DNA of 23,170 bases, taken from positions 1 to 23,170 of the IMG/VR virus record IMGVR_UViG_3300046004_000118. The stretch is one strand, 5' to 3'. Of the stretch, positions 9,519-16,389 are shown one piece after another. Positions within the stretch are counted from its first letter, which is position 1, and each line of letters opens with the position of its first letter. Made by a program: the position numbers and the translations under genes. Under the pieces are notes generated by a model. The model was not told the DNA's origin and searched no databases. It saw only the letters and a program-made list of their open reading frames with translations. This stretch comes from a virus.

Positions 9519-10847
9519 TTATTGTCCGTAGCTAAGACCGAATTTAGCACCGCCGCCACTGCCGTACATGCTGCCGCCGTACATGCTGCCGATAGCTTTT
9601 GACTGCTGTTCTTTCCAAAGTTGCGTACGTTTATCAGCAGCTTGATACAGCGGAAGCGTAGCACGAGCAGCCGTCTCAGGAGCAGACGTCGGAAGCGCCG
9701 CTGCCGCAGTAGACATGCGACCAGCAGCCGCAGTCTCTTCACCGGTCACCGCAGCCGAACCAGCCTGAGCGCCCTTAATTGCAGCTTCACGAGCCATGTA
9801 ACCACGACGCGCAGCCGAACCAGTTCCGCCACCGTAACGGCGTTGCTGTTCTTTAAGGCCACGCTGCACAGCAGTCTGCGTCTCAGCGTATGCTTGTTCA
9901 CGATTAGCTTGAGCCGTCTGCCAAAGAGCATTGGCTTGCTCGACTTTCTGCGTGAACAGTTCTTTGTTCGTGGCAGCAAGCTGCGCTGTTTCTTCAACTG
10001 CGCGACGTTCTTCTTCTGTCAGACCTTCCGGCGGTTTGTTATACATCGTCAATGCAAGGTCAACCATACCGCCTTGCTTGTCGCCAGAAGTGAGCTTACC
10101 CATCGTAGACTGGATAGTGCTTGACAACAGCGGAGCAGCAGCCGAAGCAAGGCTCGGTAGGAGCGTACCAGACAGACCACCAAGAGTGCTGCCAAAACCA
10201 CCGGCAGCGCCAGCAGCGCCAACGCCAGCAGCGCCAAGCGCTGCGCCTGCACCGGGAGCAGCGGCTCCAAACGTCGGGACTGCGAGTCCTCCAGCGCCAC
10301 CAACAACTCCAAGCGGAGCGCCGCCAAGAGCGCCGATAGATGAGGCACCCGCAGCAGTCGGAGCCAAGCCCAGAGCGCTACCGATATTCATCGCGCCACC
10401 GATGCCGCCACCGAGAGCGCCAGTGACAGCGCCCGTCAGAGCGCCGCGTCCAGTAAGAGCGCCAACGCCAGCGCCGAGACCAGCGCCGAGAAGGCTACCC
10501 GTCAGGCCAGCGCCAAGGCCAGTGGCCGCAACAGCAGGAGCCGCAATAGTGCCTGCACCAAGAGCGCCGAGACCGAGGGCCGAAGCCGCGCTACCAAGAC
10601 CAACGGCTCCAAGAGCCGCACCAGCGATAGGCGCAAGGAACGGAGCGGCCACGGCTGCGACGAGGGGGACAGCAATCGTAGCGACAGTCTTCAGAATCTT
10701 GCCGATGCCACTGCCAGAGGATTTTTCTTCCGTACCGCCACGAGCAATGTAGGCCGCTGACTGTTGGATATATCTATTAGCTTCAGCCTGCGCTTGTGCC
10801 TGTGCCTTCAAAGCGTCGAACGCTGCACTCCAGAAATCCGCCATCAT
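9519..10847 (-). CDS. Gly/Ala-rich membrane-active virion protein (putative ejection channel)
   Basis: 442 aa. After a short helical, Gln/Ala-rich N-terminus (1-45), residues about 50-245 are almost entirely Gly, Ala, Leu and small residues. They begin with a hydrophobic stretch (TVATIAVPLVAAVAAPFLAP) and contain many GxxxG-type glycine-zipper spacings. A charged helical segment (280-345) and a Gly/Ser/Tyr tail with a repeated GSMYG follow. Position and composition resemble small internal virion proteins that insert into the host envelope during ejection, but I do not recognise a family. Two ATGs start the frame (10847 and 10844). AGGGGG ends two bases before the first, so the second has the better spacing. 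The next gene begins 11 nt after the stop. Confidence 0.65.
   Translation of the reverse strand: MMADFWSAAFDALKAQAQAQAEANRYIQQSAAYIARGGTEEKSSGSGIGKILKTVATIAVPLVAAVAAPFLAPIAGAALGAVGLGSAASALGLGALGAGTIAAPAVAATGLGAGLTGSLLGAGLGAGVGALTGRGALTGAVTGALGGGIGGAMNIGSALGLAPTAAGASSIGALGGAPLGVVGGAGGLAVPTFGAAAPGAGAALGAAGVGAAGAAGGFGSTLGGLSGTLLPSLASAAAPLLSSTIQSTMGKLTSGDKQGGMVDLALTMYNKPPEGLTEEERRAVEETAQLAATNKELFTQKVEQANALWQTAQANREQAYAETQTAVQRGLKEQQRRYGGGTGSAARRGYMAREAAIKGAQAGSAAVTGEETAAAGRMSTAAAALPTSAPETAARATLPLYQAADKRTQLWKEQQSKAIGSMYGGSMYGSGGGAKFGLSYGQ
9561..9590. repeat. 15-bp tandem direct repeat
   Basis: GCCGTACATGCTGCC occurs twice in a row (9561-9575 and 9576-9590), inside the C-terminus of the 442-aa protein, where it encodes a duplicated Gly-Ser-Met-Tyr-Gly unit. 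It is probably a recent in-frame duplication. Confidence 0.75.
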
Positions 10848-10901
10848 AACCCCCTAAATCTGCTGCCTAAACCTAGCATCTAGCTACACGTTGGTCTAGG
10901 A
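10848..10901 (-). other. Longest gene-free gap, with three CTAG sites
   Basis: This 54-nt gap is the longest in the - strand block. CTAG, usually rare in bacterial DNA, occurs at 10873, 10880 and 10896. CCTAG (10872-10876) can pair with CTAGG (10896-10900) to form a weak 5-bp stem with a 19-nt loop. No sigma70-like -35/-10 pair and no U tract were seen. The Shine-Dalgarno AGGGGG of the next gene lies at the low-coordinate end. Confidence 0.4.
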
Positions 10902-11789
10902 CTATTCCTTCTCATTATACTGCTGGAGCATCTTGTCGAAGAACTCCGTACCCTTGGCGCGAACGATATGCGCTGGGATGACATACTCACCCTCATGAGC
11001 CTTGATCGGAATGGCTCCATCAGCCCGGTTGCTCTTGGTCGGAAGCGGACCACCCATCGCCATCGACGGCATAGCACCCGAGACCTGCGGACCAGATGCA
11101 CCACCCATCTGGGTAGCACCAGCGGTCATAGCAGGATTCTCAGCAACTGGCTGCTGAGCGCCACCCATCGAAGCGCCGCCAGCTTGGAGCGACTGTCCGA
11201 GGATAATAATTGTGAAGAGCAGCCCCGGATCGAACTGCTGGCTGATCTCCTGTTCAGTGAGAAGACCTTCCTTAATAGCCATCGCTCTAAGCTGCGGATA
11301 CATCTCAGGATTCTGCATCGCAACCGTGGCAATCTGCACCAACGTATTCAGTTCCTGCATAGTCAGTTCGCCAGACTGGATAGCCTGCTGAACAGCCATC
11401 TGAATCTCTTGAACCTGACGCGGATTACGCTGAGCGAATCGTTGCGCTTCCACCATCAACTGGGAAGCAGAGATGCGCGGAGCCGCACCCGGCTGGGCCA
11501 AACCCGGCTGACTGGTAGCAGTCATCTGAGGCGGCACGCCGACACCCGGCGGAAGAATAGGTTGACCGGCTGGGCCGACCTGACCACCCATCTGGTATGC
11601 AGGAGTGGGCATAGCCGTATTGGCTACACCAGCGATACCACGAGACGGTGCCTGTTCAGGACCAGTAATCTCGCTCATGTCAATAAGGCTAGCAATGGCC
11701 GGAGGTAAATCCATAGATGCCGTAGACGCCTGAGCGCCAGCATTATCAGTCATTTGCATGGGGTCCATTAGAGTCGGGTCGCCAGCCAT
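10902..11789 (-). CDS. Virion-associated protein with HEGEYVIPA C-terminal motif
   Basis: 295 aa, Met/Pro/Gln/Gly-rich. Three parts are visible: a disordered N-terminus (1-105), a helical middle (about 108-205, with EAQRFAQRNPRQVQEIQ and repeated 'LR..A..EGLL' helices), and a low-complexity Gly/Met stretch. The tail (247-295) carries TKSNRADGAIPIKAHEGEYV, continuing IPAHIV. The pattern 'D-x-I-P-hydrophobic-L/A-x-x-G-E-Y/F-V-I-P-A' also closes many phage tail and tape-measure-like proteins. It lies directly upstream of the ejection proteins and may connect or scaffold them; no function is established. GAGGAAG stands about seven bases before the ATG, and the previous stop is 4 nt upstream. Confidence 0.65.
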   Translation of the reverse strand: MAGDPTLMDPMQMTDNAGAQASTASMDLPPAIASLIDMSEITGPEQAPSRGIAGVANTAMPTPAYQMGGQVGPAGQPILPPGVGVPPQMTATSQPGLAQPGAAPRISASQLMVEAQRFAQRNPRQVQEIQMAVQQAIQSGELTMQELNTLVQIATVAMQNPEMYPQLRAMAIKEGLLTEQEISQQFDPGLLFTIIILGQSLQAGGASMGGAQQPVAENPAMTAGATQMGGASGPQVSGAMPSMAMGGPLPTKSNRADGAIPIKAHEGEYVIPAHIVRAKGTEFFDKMLQQYNEKE

Positions 11790-11793
11790 CGTA

Positions 11794-12189
11794 TTACTTC
11801 CTCAATACGGTTATGATATTCGCCACAGCGAGGCGAAGGTTCTCTAGTTCTTGTAGCAACAAAACAGCGTCTTGGTATCTAGCTGCTACGCTAATGACTG
11901 CGGGTATAGCCGCTGAATTGGAATCATATTTTAGCACTTGGCTACCATTATCCGCAGTAAAATACGTTGTGGAATACGCGGGCAGCGGAGTCACCACTGT
12001 AATATTAGGATCAGCCACATAGTTTAAGCTAAGATCGCTGCGAATGATAGCCCTGCTGGCATTGTCCCGTTCGCCCCGTAGCCCACACAGCAACTCGACA
12101 TTTTGCACCAGAGGACGCAGGGTACGATTCTGCCATTCGGAAACCTGTCCAGTCACAGGGACTGGCGGTATGGAAGTAAACGATGCCAT
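11794..12189 (-). CDS. Third copy of tandem paralogue family (tail-associated, unknown role)
   Basis: 131 aa. The N-terminus FTSIPPVPVTGQVSEW and the following RTLRPLVQNVELLCGLRGE line up with the two genes upstream (shared pattern F-x-x-I-P-x-V-P ... EW-x-x-R-x-L ... Q-N-V/L-x-L-L-x-G). The C-terminus is a short helical zipper (LLLQELENLRLAVANIITVL) like those of its relatives, while the middle has diverged. The C-terminal helix could trimerise. GGGAGGGG lies just before the ATG, which overlaps the previous stop as TGATG. Location between nozzle and ejection proteins suggests a tail-tip or core part; the function is unknown. Confidence 0.65.
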   Translation of the reverse strand: MASFTSIPPVPVTGQVSEWQNRTLRPLVQNVELLCGLRGERDNASRAIIRSDLSLNYVADPNITVVTPLPAYSTTYFTADNGSQVLKYDSNSAAIPAVISVAARYQDAVLLLQELENLRLAVANIITVLRK

Positions 12190-12593
12190 CAGCCCCTCCC
12201 TAACTGGACAGTGATCTGTTCAATAGCAGTACGCAAATTAGCTATATCCTGTTTAATTTTCTCAAGGTCGCCCGCTGATCCGCACTTAGCCAGTTCAGTC
12301 GGTATGCTTTGCCAGCCGCCGGTATCCCAACGCACGACTGTCTTCGTACTACCATCCACAGCGGTCACGTTGACCGATGCGAGGTCAGATACCTGCACAG
12401 GTTCGATTGCCGTGATCGTTGGTAGGATTGTGCCGAGTTGGCCGAAACTTTTCTGCAGGATTACTTGGTTGGTAGTGCTGCCGTCTAGTCCGAGTAGACT
12501 ATCCAGATTTTGCTTTACCGCCAGCAGAGTGCGGTATTCCCATTCGGGGACATTCTCTGTCGGTATAGCTGTGGTAGCTGTAAACGTAGCCAT
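12189..12593 (-). CDS. Second copy of tandem paralogue family (tail-associated, unknown role)
   Basis: 134 aa. It shares the N-terminal motif IPTENVPEWEYRTLLAVKQN with its upstream neighbour (IPEWEYR ... VQN) and ends in a helix (DLEKIKQDIANLRTAIEQIT) with heptad-like spacing. The central part, rich in Thr/Val, is not conserved between copies. It starts in a TGATG overlap with the previous gene and has only a weak Shine-Dalgarno (GGTGA), consistent with coupled translation. I do not recognise the family by name. Confidence 0.65.
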   Translation of the reverse strand: MATFTATTAIPTENVPEWEYRTLLAVKQNLDSLLGLDGSTTNQVILQKSFGQLGTILPTITAIEPVQVSDLASVNVTAVDGSTKTVVRWDTGGWQSIPTELAKCGSAGDLEKIKQDIANLRTAIEQITVQLGRG

Positions 12594-13000
12594 CAGTTCA
12601 CCAACTGCTGAATTATCTCATTAACGACCGCACGCAATACAGCAATTTCACCAATCATTTTTTGCATATCACTAGCATATACGCAGCCGCGAACTGTTGA
12701 TGCGTAAGTCTGCGCGTTAGCATCATATAAAACAGCGGCATCATAAGTAGATGGGCTTGTTAGGATATTATTACCCGTCATGTCTTTTTGCGGATATTGC
12801 TCTAACGTAACAGGGATAGTCGCAGGCAACACATTCGCAAAATCATACGTAGAATAAAGCAGCGCTTTATTCGAAGTGGTGCCATCAGTAAGATTGCCCG
12901 TCAGAAGATCGACGTTCTGTACAAGCGCGCCAACAAGACGGTATTCCCATTCAGGAATATTAGACGTCGGGACCGCTGGGATGGCTGCAAATCTAGGCAT
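12593..13000 (-). CDS. First copy of tandem paralogue family (tail-associated, unknown role)
   Basis: 135 aa from the ATG at 13000, which overlaps the nozzle gene's stop as TGATG; GAGGGATG lies a few bases upstream. A GTG one codon earlier is possible but less likely. The N-terminus FAAIPAVPTSNIPEWEYR, then LVQNVDLLTGNLTDGTTSNKA, matches the next two genes. The C-terminus is helical (MIGEIAVLRAVVNEIIQQL). It is the least diverged from the second copy in the N-terminal motif (PEWEYR in both). The three genes appear to come from two rounds of duplication. Confidence 0.65.
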   Translation of the reverse strand: MPRFAAIPAVPTSNIPEWEYRLVGALVQNVDLLTGNLTDGTTSNKALLYSTYDFANVLPATIPVTLEQYPQKDMTGNNILTSPSTYDAAVLYDANAQTYASTVRGCVYASDMQKMIGEIAVLRAVVNEIIQQLVN

Positions 13001-15207
13001 CACACATCCCTCAGTGAGAGTGGTGTGTCGCCAAGTTGTATTGCTCGAACCCGGATATAACTCTCTACTTCCACTTCGAACGTGTCGCTCTTGTAGCCAC
13101 TTGGCAACCTGAACGCATCGCTATCAGTGCAGATTCTAGCAATCTTAAGCTCTTTATTAACATAGAGCTTGAACGTAATCGGATCGTCGGAGTTCCAGAT
13201 TTGCTCTGCAAGTTCCCAGTCTACAGCCGCAGTCGCCCATTCATATGGAGTTTCATTCGTGGCGTAGTCAGCAATAACTCTAGCAGCACCGACATTGGTA
13301 TAACCCTCAACCTTAAATACCTTTGACTTCCATATGATCTGGGAAGTCGGCTGATTTGGGTCATCCCAGTGATATACGTCGCCGTTTGTACCTGACGAAA
13401 CGTACAAGATATTGGTGAGTGAATCATACCAAGTTGCTGTGAACTTGAAGTCGGAGTTGACGAACGACGTAGCGCCGCCTTGCGCACCGGCTTCAAATAC
13501 AATCGACCCAGCAGAATGTGATGCGAAGTAAGTCTCCTTATAGGAGACGCCAACTAGTGTAGATGGATCAAGCGCGGCATTCCACGTATCGGAACTATGC
13601 ACCTGCCGAGTTATAATCGGCGCACCGCTAGTCGAACTCCAGAGGGCTAGACCATCGTGAGTTGCCCATACAATACCGGAACTTGTCTCGACAATACTTC
13701 TAGCGCTGACGCACGGGTACCGCGATGGCAGCTTAGCAATAGAGAGAACAGATGGATCATTACCTGATACGACATACGGATAGGATTCGGTAAGCACCAG
13801 AATCTCTTGGCCGATGACGGCGATACCGACAATCGAACTTTCGAAAGAAATCTTGTATTGTTCCGGCCACGCATGGAACTCATTAGGCTCAGAGAAGTAC
13901 AGGCTATTACCAACGAATCCGGCGAGGAACGTATTCTGTACGACCTTCAACCCCTTAATATTATCTGGCGGCGGGGCATAGCCGGATGTAGTTAGAATCT
14001 CAGTGAGACTCCTAAAGTTGAAGTCATCCGTAAATGTATAACTACCACCGTCTCCCCAATATCTTGCAGTACTAGATAGCGATTCAGCTATATCATAGTA
14101 CATAGTCCCAGTAACAGTCTTACTTGCAACATCGGAAGCAGTCTGAGAATATGTAAATGAATTAGTATCAATGACTTCTAATACTGATCCTGTGCCATTG
14201 AACGTAGCGTCACTACAACCACCGATCTTAAATCTATCCTCTGCGATAAGATTATGCGGATATTGCAGAGTGATAGTAACGACGTTATTAGAACGTGCCA
14301 CTCGGGTAACAGTGTTTGGGAACCATAGGGTCTGCAACCGGTAATATTCAGCAGACGTTGTCCCTGACAGTGTGCGATAAAGCCGGATACCACGGACAAA
14401 GTTATTGCCAGACGGCGGGGCAGTAGGTAGCCCAGTCACCGTGACGATCTGACCTTCTTTAATGAACAGCGGCGTCGATGGCTCTGAACCAATGGATTCT
14501 TCGTTCCACGGAGTGTACCACGTATATAGATACGTTCTCGCTTGGATAGACCCGCCGAGGTCAATCGTACCGCCAGTCGTCGTGCCAGCAGGACCAACCG
14601 CATAATAACTAAAAGATGTTGAGCTAATAACCGTGGCAGTCGTAACGACGTTGAACGTAGTCGGCGTCAGGCCAGACACAGAGATAGATGCGCCATCCTT
14701 CAGATTGTGCGCGCCGGTCGTCGTCACAGTGACGTTGTTGGCGTTGTCTCGACTGAACGAGCCTGTCGTAATCGCCGTGAATGGAGTAGCTACAGTCGTC
14801 AGAACCGTAGAAGGCAGCGGCAATCCTAGATCATAATAGCCAGTAGTTGATGGGTACGGGGCAGACCCATTCGTAGCTAGCGCGTAAGTACTAACCTTGG
14901 CGTTGCCATCACCGGTATAATAGAACCGCTGCTCACCCAGTTCGTCCGTTGCGGGCGTGACAATAGAAACGTCCGTTAGCCACGATAGCCAAACGAGAGA
15001 GCCACTGGTCGGATTACGTAGAGCATAGAGCGTACGGATGGTACCCGAACGATTAGTAGACGCGACGATATGCGGCACAGGAAAGGGTATAAGATCACCG
15101 GAATAGAGCTTGCAGTTCTCCGCAACCTGCGCCGCTGTGGGCGGCAGCAGTTCAGGAGAAATCTTTGGTGCAGTCCCTAAGAACCCGGTGATCTTAATTG
15201 CTGGCAT
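13000..15207 (-). CDS. Tail nozzle protein (T7 gp12-like tail tubular protein B analogue)
   Basis: 735 aa, close to T7 gp12 (about 790 aa). The start MPAIKITGFLGTAPKISPEL, then AAQVAENCKLYSGDLIPF, is typical of nozzle proteins of T7-like podophages, and the rest is beta-rich with propeller-like segments (e.g. IVGIAVIGQEILVLTESYPY). It would form the distal tail channel through which DNA and internal proteins leave. Two similar inserted modules of about 70 residues (150-217 and 302-372) share 'NNVxxxxxxPHNL...F..G....FNGT..V..V.S.SFSY', which may be surface-exposed Ig-like or adhesive folds. The ATG directly follows the stop of the tiny gene upstream (TAAATG); no strong Shine-Dalgarno is near, so translation is probably coupled. 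Confidence 0.75.
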   Translation of the reverse strand: MPAIKITGFLGTAPKISPELLPPTAAQVAENCKLYSGDLIPFPVPHIVASTNRSGTIRTLYALRNPTSGSLVWLSWLTDVSIVTPATDELGEQRFYYTGDGNAKVSTYALATNGSAPYPSTTGYYDLGLPLPSTVLTTVATPFTAITTGSFSRDNANNVTVTTTGAHNLKDGASISVSGLTPTTFNVVTTATVISSTSFSYYAVGPAGTTTGGTIDLGGSIQARTYLYTWYTPWNEESIGSEPSTPLFIKEGQIVTVTGLPTAPPSGNNFVRGIRLYRTLSGTTSAEYYRLQTLWFPNTVTRVARSNNVVTITLQYPHNLIAEDRFKIGGCSDATFNGTGSVLEVIDTNSFTYSQTASDVASKTVTGTMYYDIAESLSSTARYWGDGGSYTFTDDFNFRSLTEILTTSGYAPPPDNIKGLKVVQNTFLAGFVGNSLYFSEPNEFHAWPEQYKISFESSIVGIAVIGQEILVLTESYPYVVSGNDPSVLSIAKLPSRYPCVSARSIVETSSGIVWATHDGLALWSSTSGAPIITRQVHSSDTWNAALDPSTLVGVSYKETYFASHSAGSIVFEAGAQGGATSFVNSDFKFTATWYDSLTNILYVSSGTNGDVYHWDDPNQPTSQIIWKSKVFKVEGYTNVGAARVIADYATNETPYEWATAAVDWELAEQIWNSDDPITFKLYVNKELKIARICTDSDAFRLPSGYKSDTFEVEVESYIRVRAIQLGDTPLSLRDV

Positions 15208-15348
15208 TTACTTGCAGCCGCCCTTCTTGACCATGCCACCTTTTTTATAGGCGGGCATCTTCTTCTCAGCGGGCATCATCGCTTTGTCTTTACCCATCAT
15301 TTTGCCTTTTGGCATCATCGCTTTGGATTTGCTAGCAGCGTTCTTCAT
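15208..15348 (-). CDS. Tiny Lys/Met-rich protein (46 aa)
   Basis: 46-aa frame between the outer spanin and the nozzle gene: ATG at 15348 overlaps the spanin stop (ATGA) and the TAA directly touches the next ATG. It is very basic, rich in Lys and Met, with repeated AMMP/KMMG units, and ends MPAYKKGGMVKKGGCK. The same kind of ending (EYRKGGMVRK...KKGCK) closes the 55-aa protein at 19950-20117, so the two are probably related. No function is known; the charge suggests binding to DNA or acidic partners. Support comes from exact packing between genes and the conserved tail. Confidence 0.6.
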   Translation of the reverse strand: MKNAASKSKAMMPKGKMMGKDKAMMPAEKKMPAYKKGGMVKKGGCK

Positions 15349-15536
15349 TGTTCCTCACAGTATGCTTTACGTCGCGCATTATGCGCCTTCACTTCCTCAA
15401 TGGTCTGATCCGTATCCTTCTTAGACCATGAGATCGGACGCCAGACCAAACAACTAGTCTCGGCGGTGGGCGTCGTCTTCGCGCAACTTGCCAGAAGCGG
15501 AGTCAGCGCGAGACTTAGAATCAGCAGCCATCGCAT
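15345..15536 (-). CDS. Outer-membrane spanin subunit (Rz1-like lipoprotein)
   Basis: 63 aa. It has a signal peptide of 17 residues (MRWLLILSLALTP...) ending in the lipobox LLASC, so Cys18 would be lipidated after signal peptidase II cleavage, leaving a 45-residue periplasmic part rich in charged residues. It pairs with the inner spanin across the periplasm to fuse the two membranes at the end of lysis. The first 83 nt overlap the inner spanin gene in another frame, the classic nested Rz/Rz1 arrangement. AGGAG lies about eight bases before the ATG. Two further Cys in the mature part (29 and 60) could link subunits. Confidence 0.85.
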   Translation of the reverse strand: MRWLLILSLALTPLLASCAKTTPTAETSCLVWRPISWSKKDTDQTIEEVKAHNARRKAYCEEQ

Positions 15537-15699
15537 TCTCTAATCTCCTACGGGCATCGTCTTGTTGCGCTTTACGAAGATCGCTTTCGCCTTCCGTACG
15601 ACCCTTCTCTTCAGCCATGCGGATAGCAGCCCACACAGCCATAAAAAGAACAGCAATAAGAACAGCGAAAAACGTAACCGCTGCAACAAACGTGTACAT
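15454..15699 (-). CDS. Inner-membrane spanin subunit (Rz-like)
   Basis: 81 aa from the ATG at 15699, which overlaps the holin stop as TAATG. It has one N-terminal membrane segment (about residues 4-26, FVAAVTFFAVLIAVLFMAVWAA) and then a highly charged, helical periplasmic part (EEKGRTEGESDLRKAQQDDA, continuing to the C-terminus). It is shorter than lambda Rz (153 aa) but within the range of small i-spanins. It acts with the lipoprotein encoded in the overlapping frame. Reading upstream of the ATG is open for 36 more codons, but that would run through the holin gene, so the short form is preferred. Confidence 0.8.
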   Translation of the reverse strand: MYTFVAAVTFFAVLIAVLFMAVWAAIRMAEEKGRTEGESDLRKAQQDDARRRLENAMAADSKSRADSASGKLREDDAHRRD

Positions 15700-15878
15700 T
15701 ATTTTTCGCCGGGCGGCGTAGTCGTGACCGAACGCATGACTGCCATGATGACAGACATAGCGATAATCGACCAGCCCGCCTTGGGGTCTTGCAGAAACGA
15801 GTTCCAATCAGCGACCGCGAGAGCGCCGAACGCTGCCGTCAGAGCCGAAAGAAGATAAGTGCGCCATCCGATAATCAT
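15699..15878 (-). CDS. Small holin-like membrane protein (59 aa)
   Basis: 59 aa with two hydrophobic segments (about 8-26 and 38-51) separated by a short polar turn (DWNSFLQDPKAGW), ending RSVTTTPPGEK. This size, topology and the 'R-x-V/I-TTTP' end are common among small phage holins or holin-like proteins. It would make membrane holes that release or activate the endolysin. The ATG at 15878 overlaps the previous stop (ATGA) and has GGAGA six to seven bases upstream. The alternative ATG at 15890 would lengthen it by four residues and has no comparable ribosome site. It lies between endolysin and spanins. Confidence 0.75.
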   Translation of the reverse strand: MIIGWRTYLLSALTAAFGALAVADWNSFLQDPKAGWSIIAMSVIMAVMRSVTTTPPGEK

Positions 15879-15994
15879 AATGATCTCCATGCGTGGGCCG
15901 CAGCCATTCCAAGTTTAGCAGACACAGATGCTGCAAGTGCAGCAATACCAGCGATCACTAGTTTCATAAAGAAATCAAAGTGATCCGGGTGCAT
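15875..15994 (-). CDS. 39-aa single-span membrane peptide in lysis cassette
   Basis: Short frame that exactly fills the space between endolysin and holin: its ATG overlaps the endolysin stop (TGATG) and its TGA overlaps the holin ATG (ATGA). The peptide begins MHPDHFDFFMKL, has one hydrophobic helix (about 11-26, KLVIAGIAALAASVSA), and ends AAAHAWRSL. It could be a second holin, an antiholin or a pinholin-like partner; composition alone cannot decide. The tight fit on both sides is the main support. Confidence 0.6.
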   Translation of the reverse strand: MHPDHFDFFMKLVIAGIAALAASVSAKLGMAAAHAWRSL

Positions 15995-16389
15995 CATTTC
16001 TTCGGATCCGGGTAGAGCTTATGCGGAAGCTGCCAATGCGGACCGTCTTTGAACGAAGTCCAGTCGCCGCCCCATTCTACAGGGACTTTAACATCCTTCG
16101 CTGCTTGTTTCACCACCTTCGAAAGCTGATTATACAACGGCCAATCCCAGCGAACTTCGCCATTAATCAACGGCGCGAGGTCAACAGCGAATCCGTGAAT
16201 GTGCCGTGACCTCATGGTGCGCGTGGCCTTCTTGGCAAATAACTCCCGTTGGCGTTCCACCGTACGCTTGCCTTCAAGGACGGTAAAATCAATCGGAGAA
16301 ATCTCAATGGCGCGACGAACTACCTTGACGAGATCAGGATGTACGCCTTTAAGCCGCTGCTCGGAGCGAGTACCTAGCTTGTACCCCAT
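15994..16389 (-). CDS. Endolysin, M15-family L-Ala-D-Glu-type peptidase
   Basis: 131 aa, the full length of a single-domain M15 endolysin (T5 endolysin is 137 aa). It cleaves the peptide part of peptidoglycan in the periplasm at lysis. The zinc site is visible: SRHIHGFAVD (His63, Asp70) and DGPHWQL (His118), with Asp115 at the position of the catalytic Asp three residues before the last ligand. No signal peptide is present, so release depends on the holin. The ATG overlaps the stop of the upstream membrane-protein gene (TAATG), and GAGGGG is about eight bases before it. The exact bond cut is inferred from the family. Confidence 0.88.
   Translation of the reverse strand: MGYKLGTRSEQRLKGVHPDLVKVVRRAIEISPIDFTVLEGKRTVERQRELFAKKATRTMRSRHIHGFAVDLAPLINGEVRWDWPLYNQLSKVVKQAAKDVKVPVEWGGDWTSFKDGPHWQLPHKLYPDPKK

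Noticed and set aside
9931-10752. 273-codon Pro/Ala/Arg-rich frame on the + strand
   Set aside because: It is the mirror of the Gly/Ala-rich region of the 442-aa protein; Gly and Ala codons read backwards give Pro, Ala and Arg. No ribosome site or motif was seen.
15700-15807. Extended N-terminus of the inner spanin
   Set aside because: The frame is open further upstream but would run through the holin gene. The ATG at 15699 fits the TAATG overlap and begins directly at the membrane segment.
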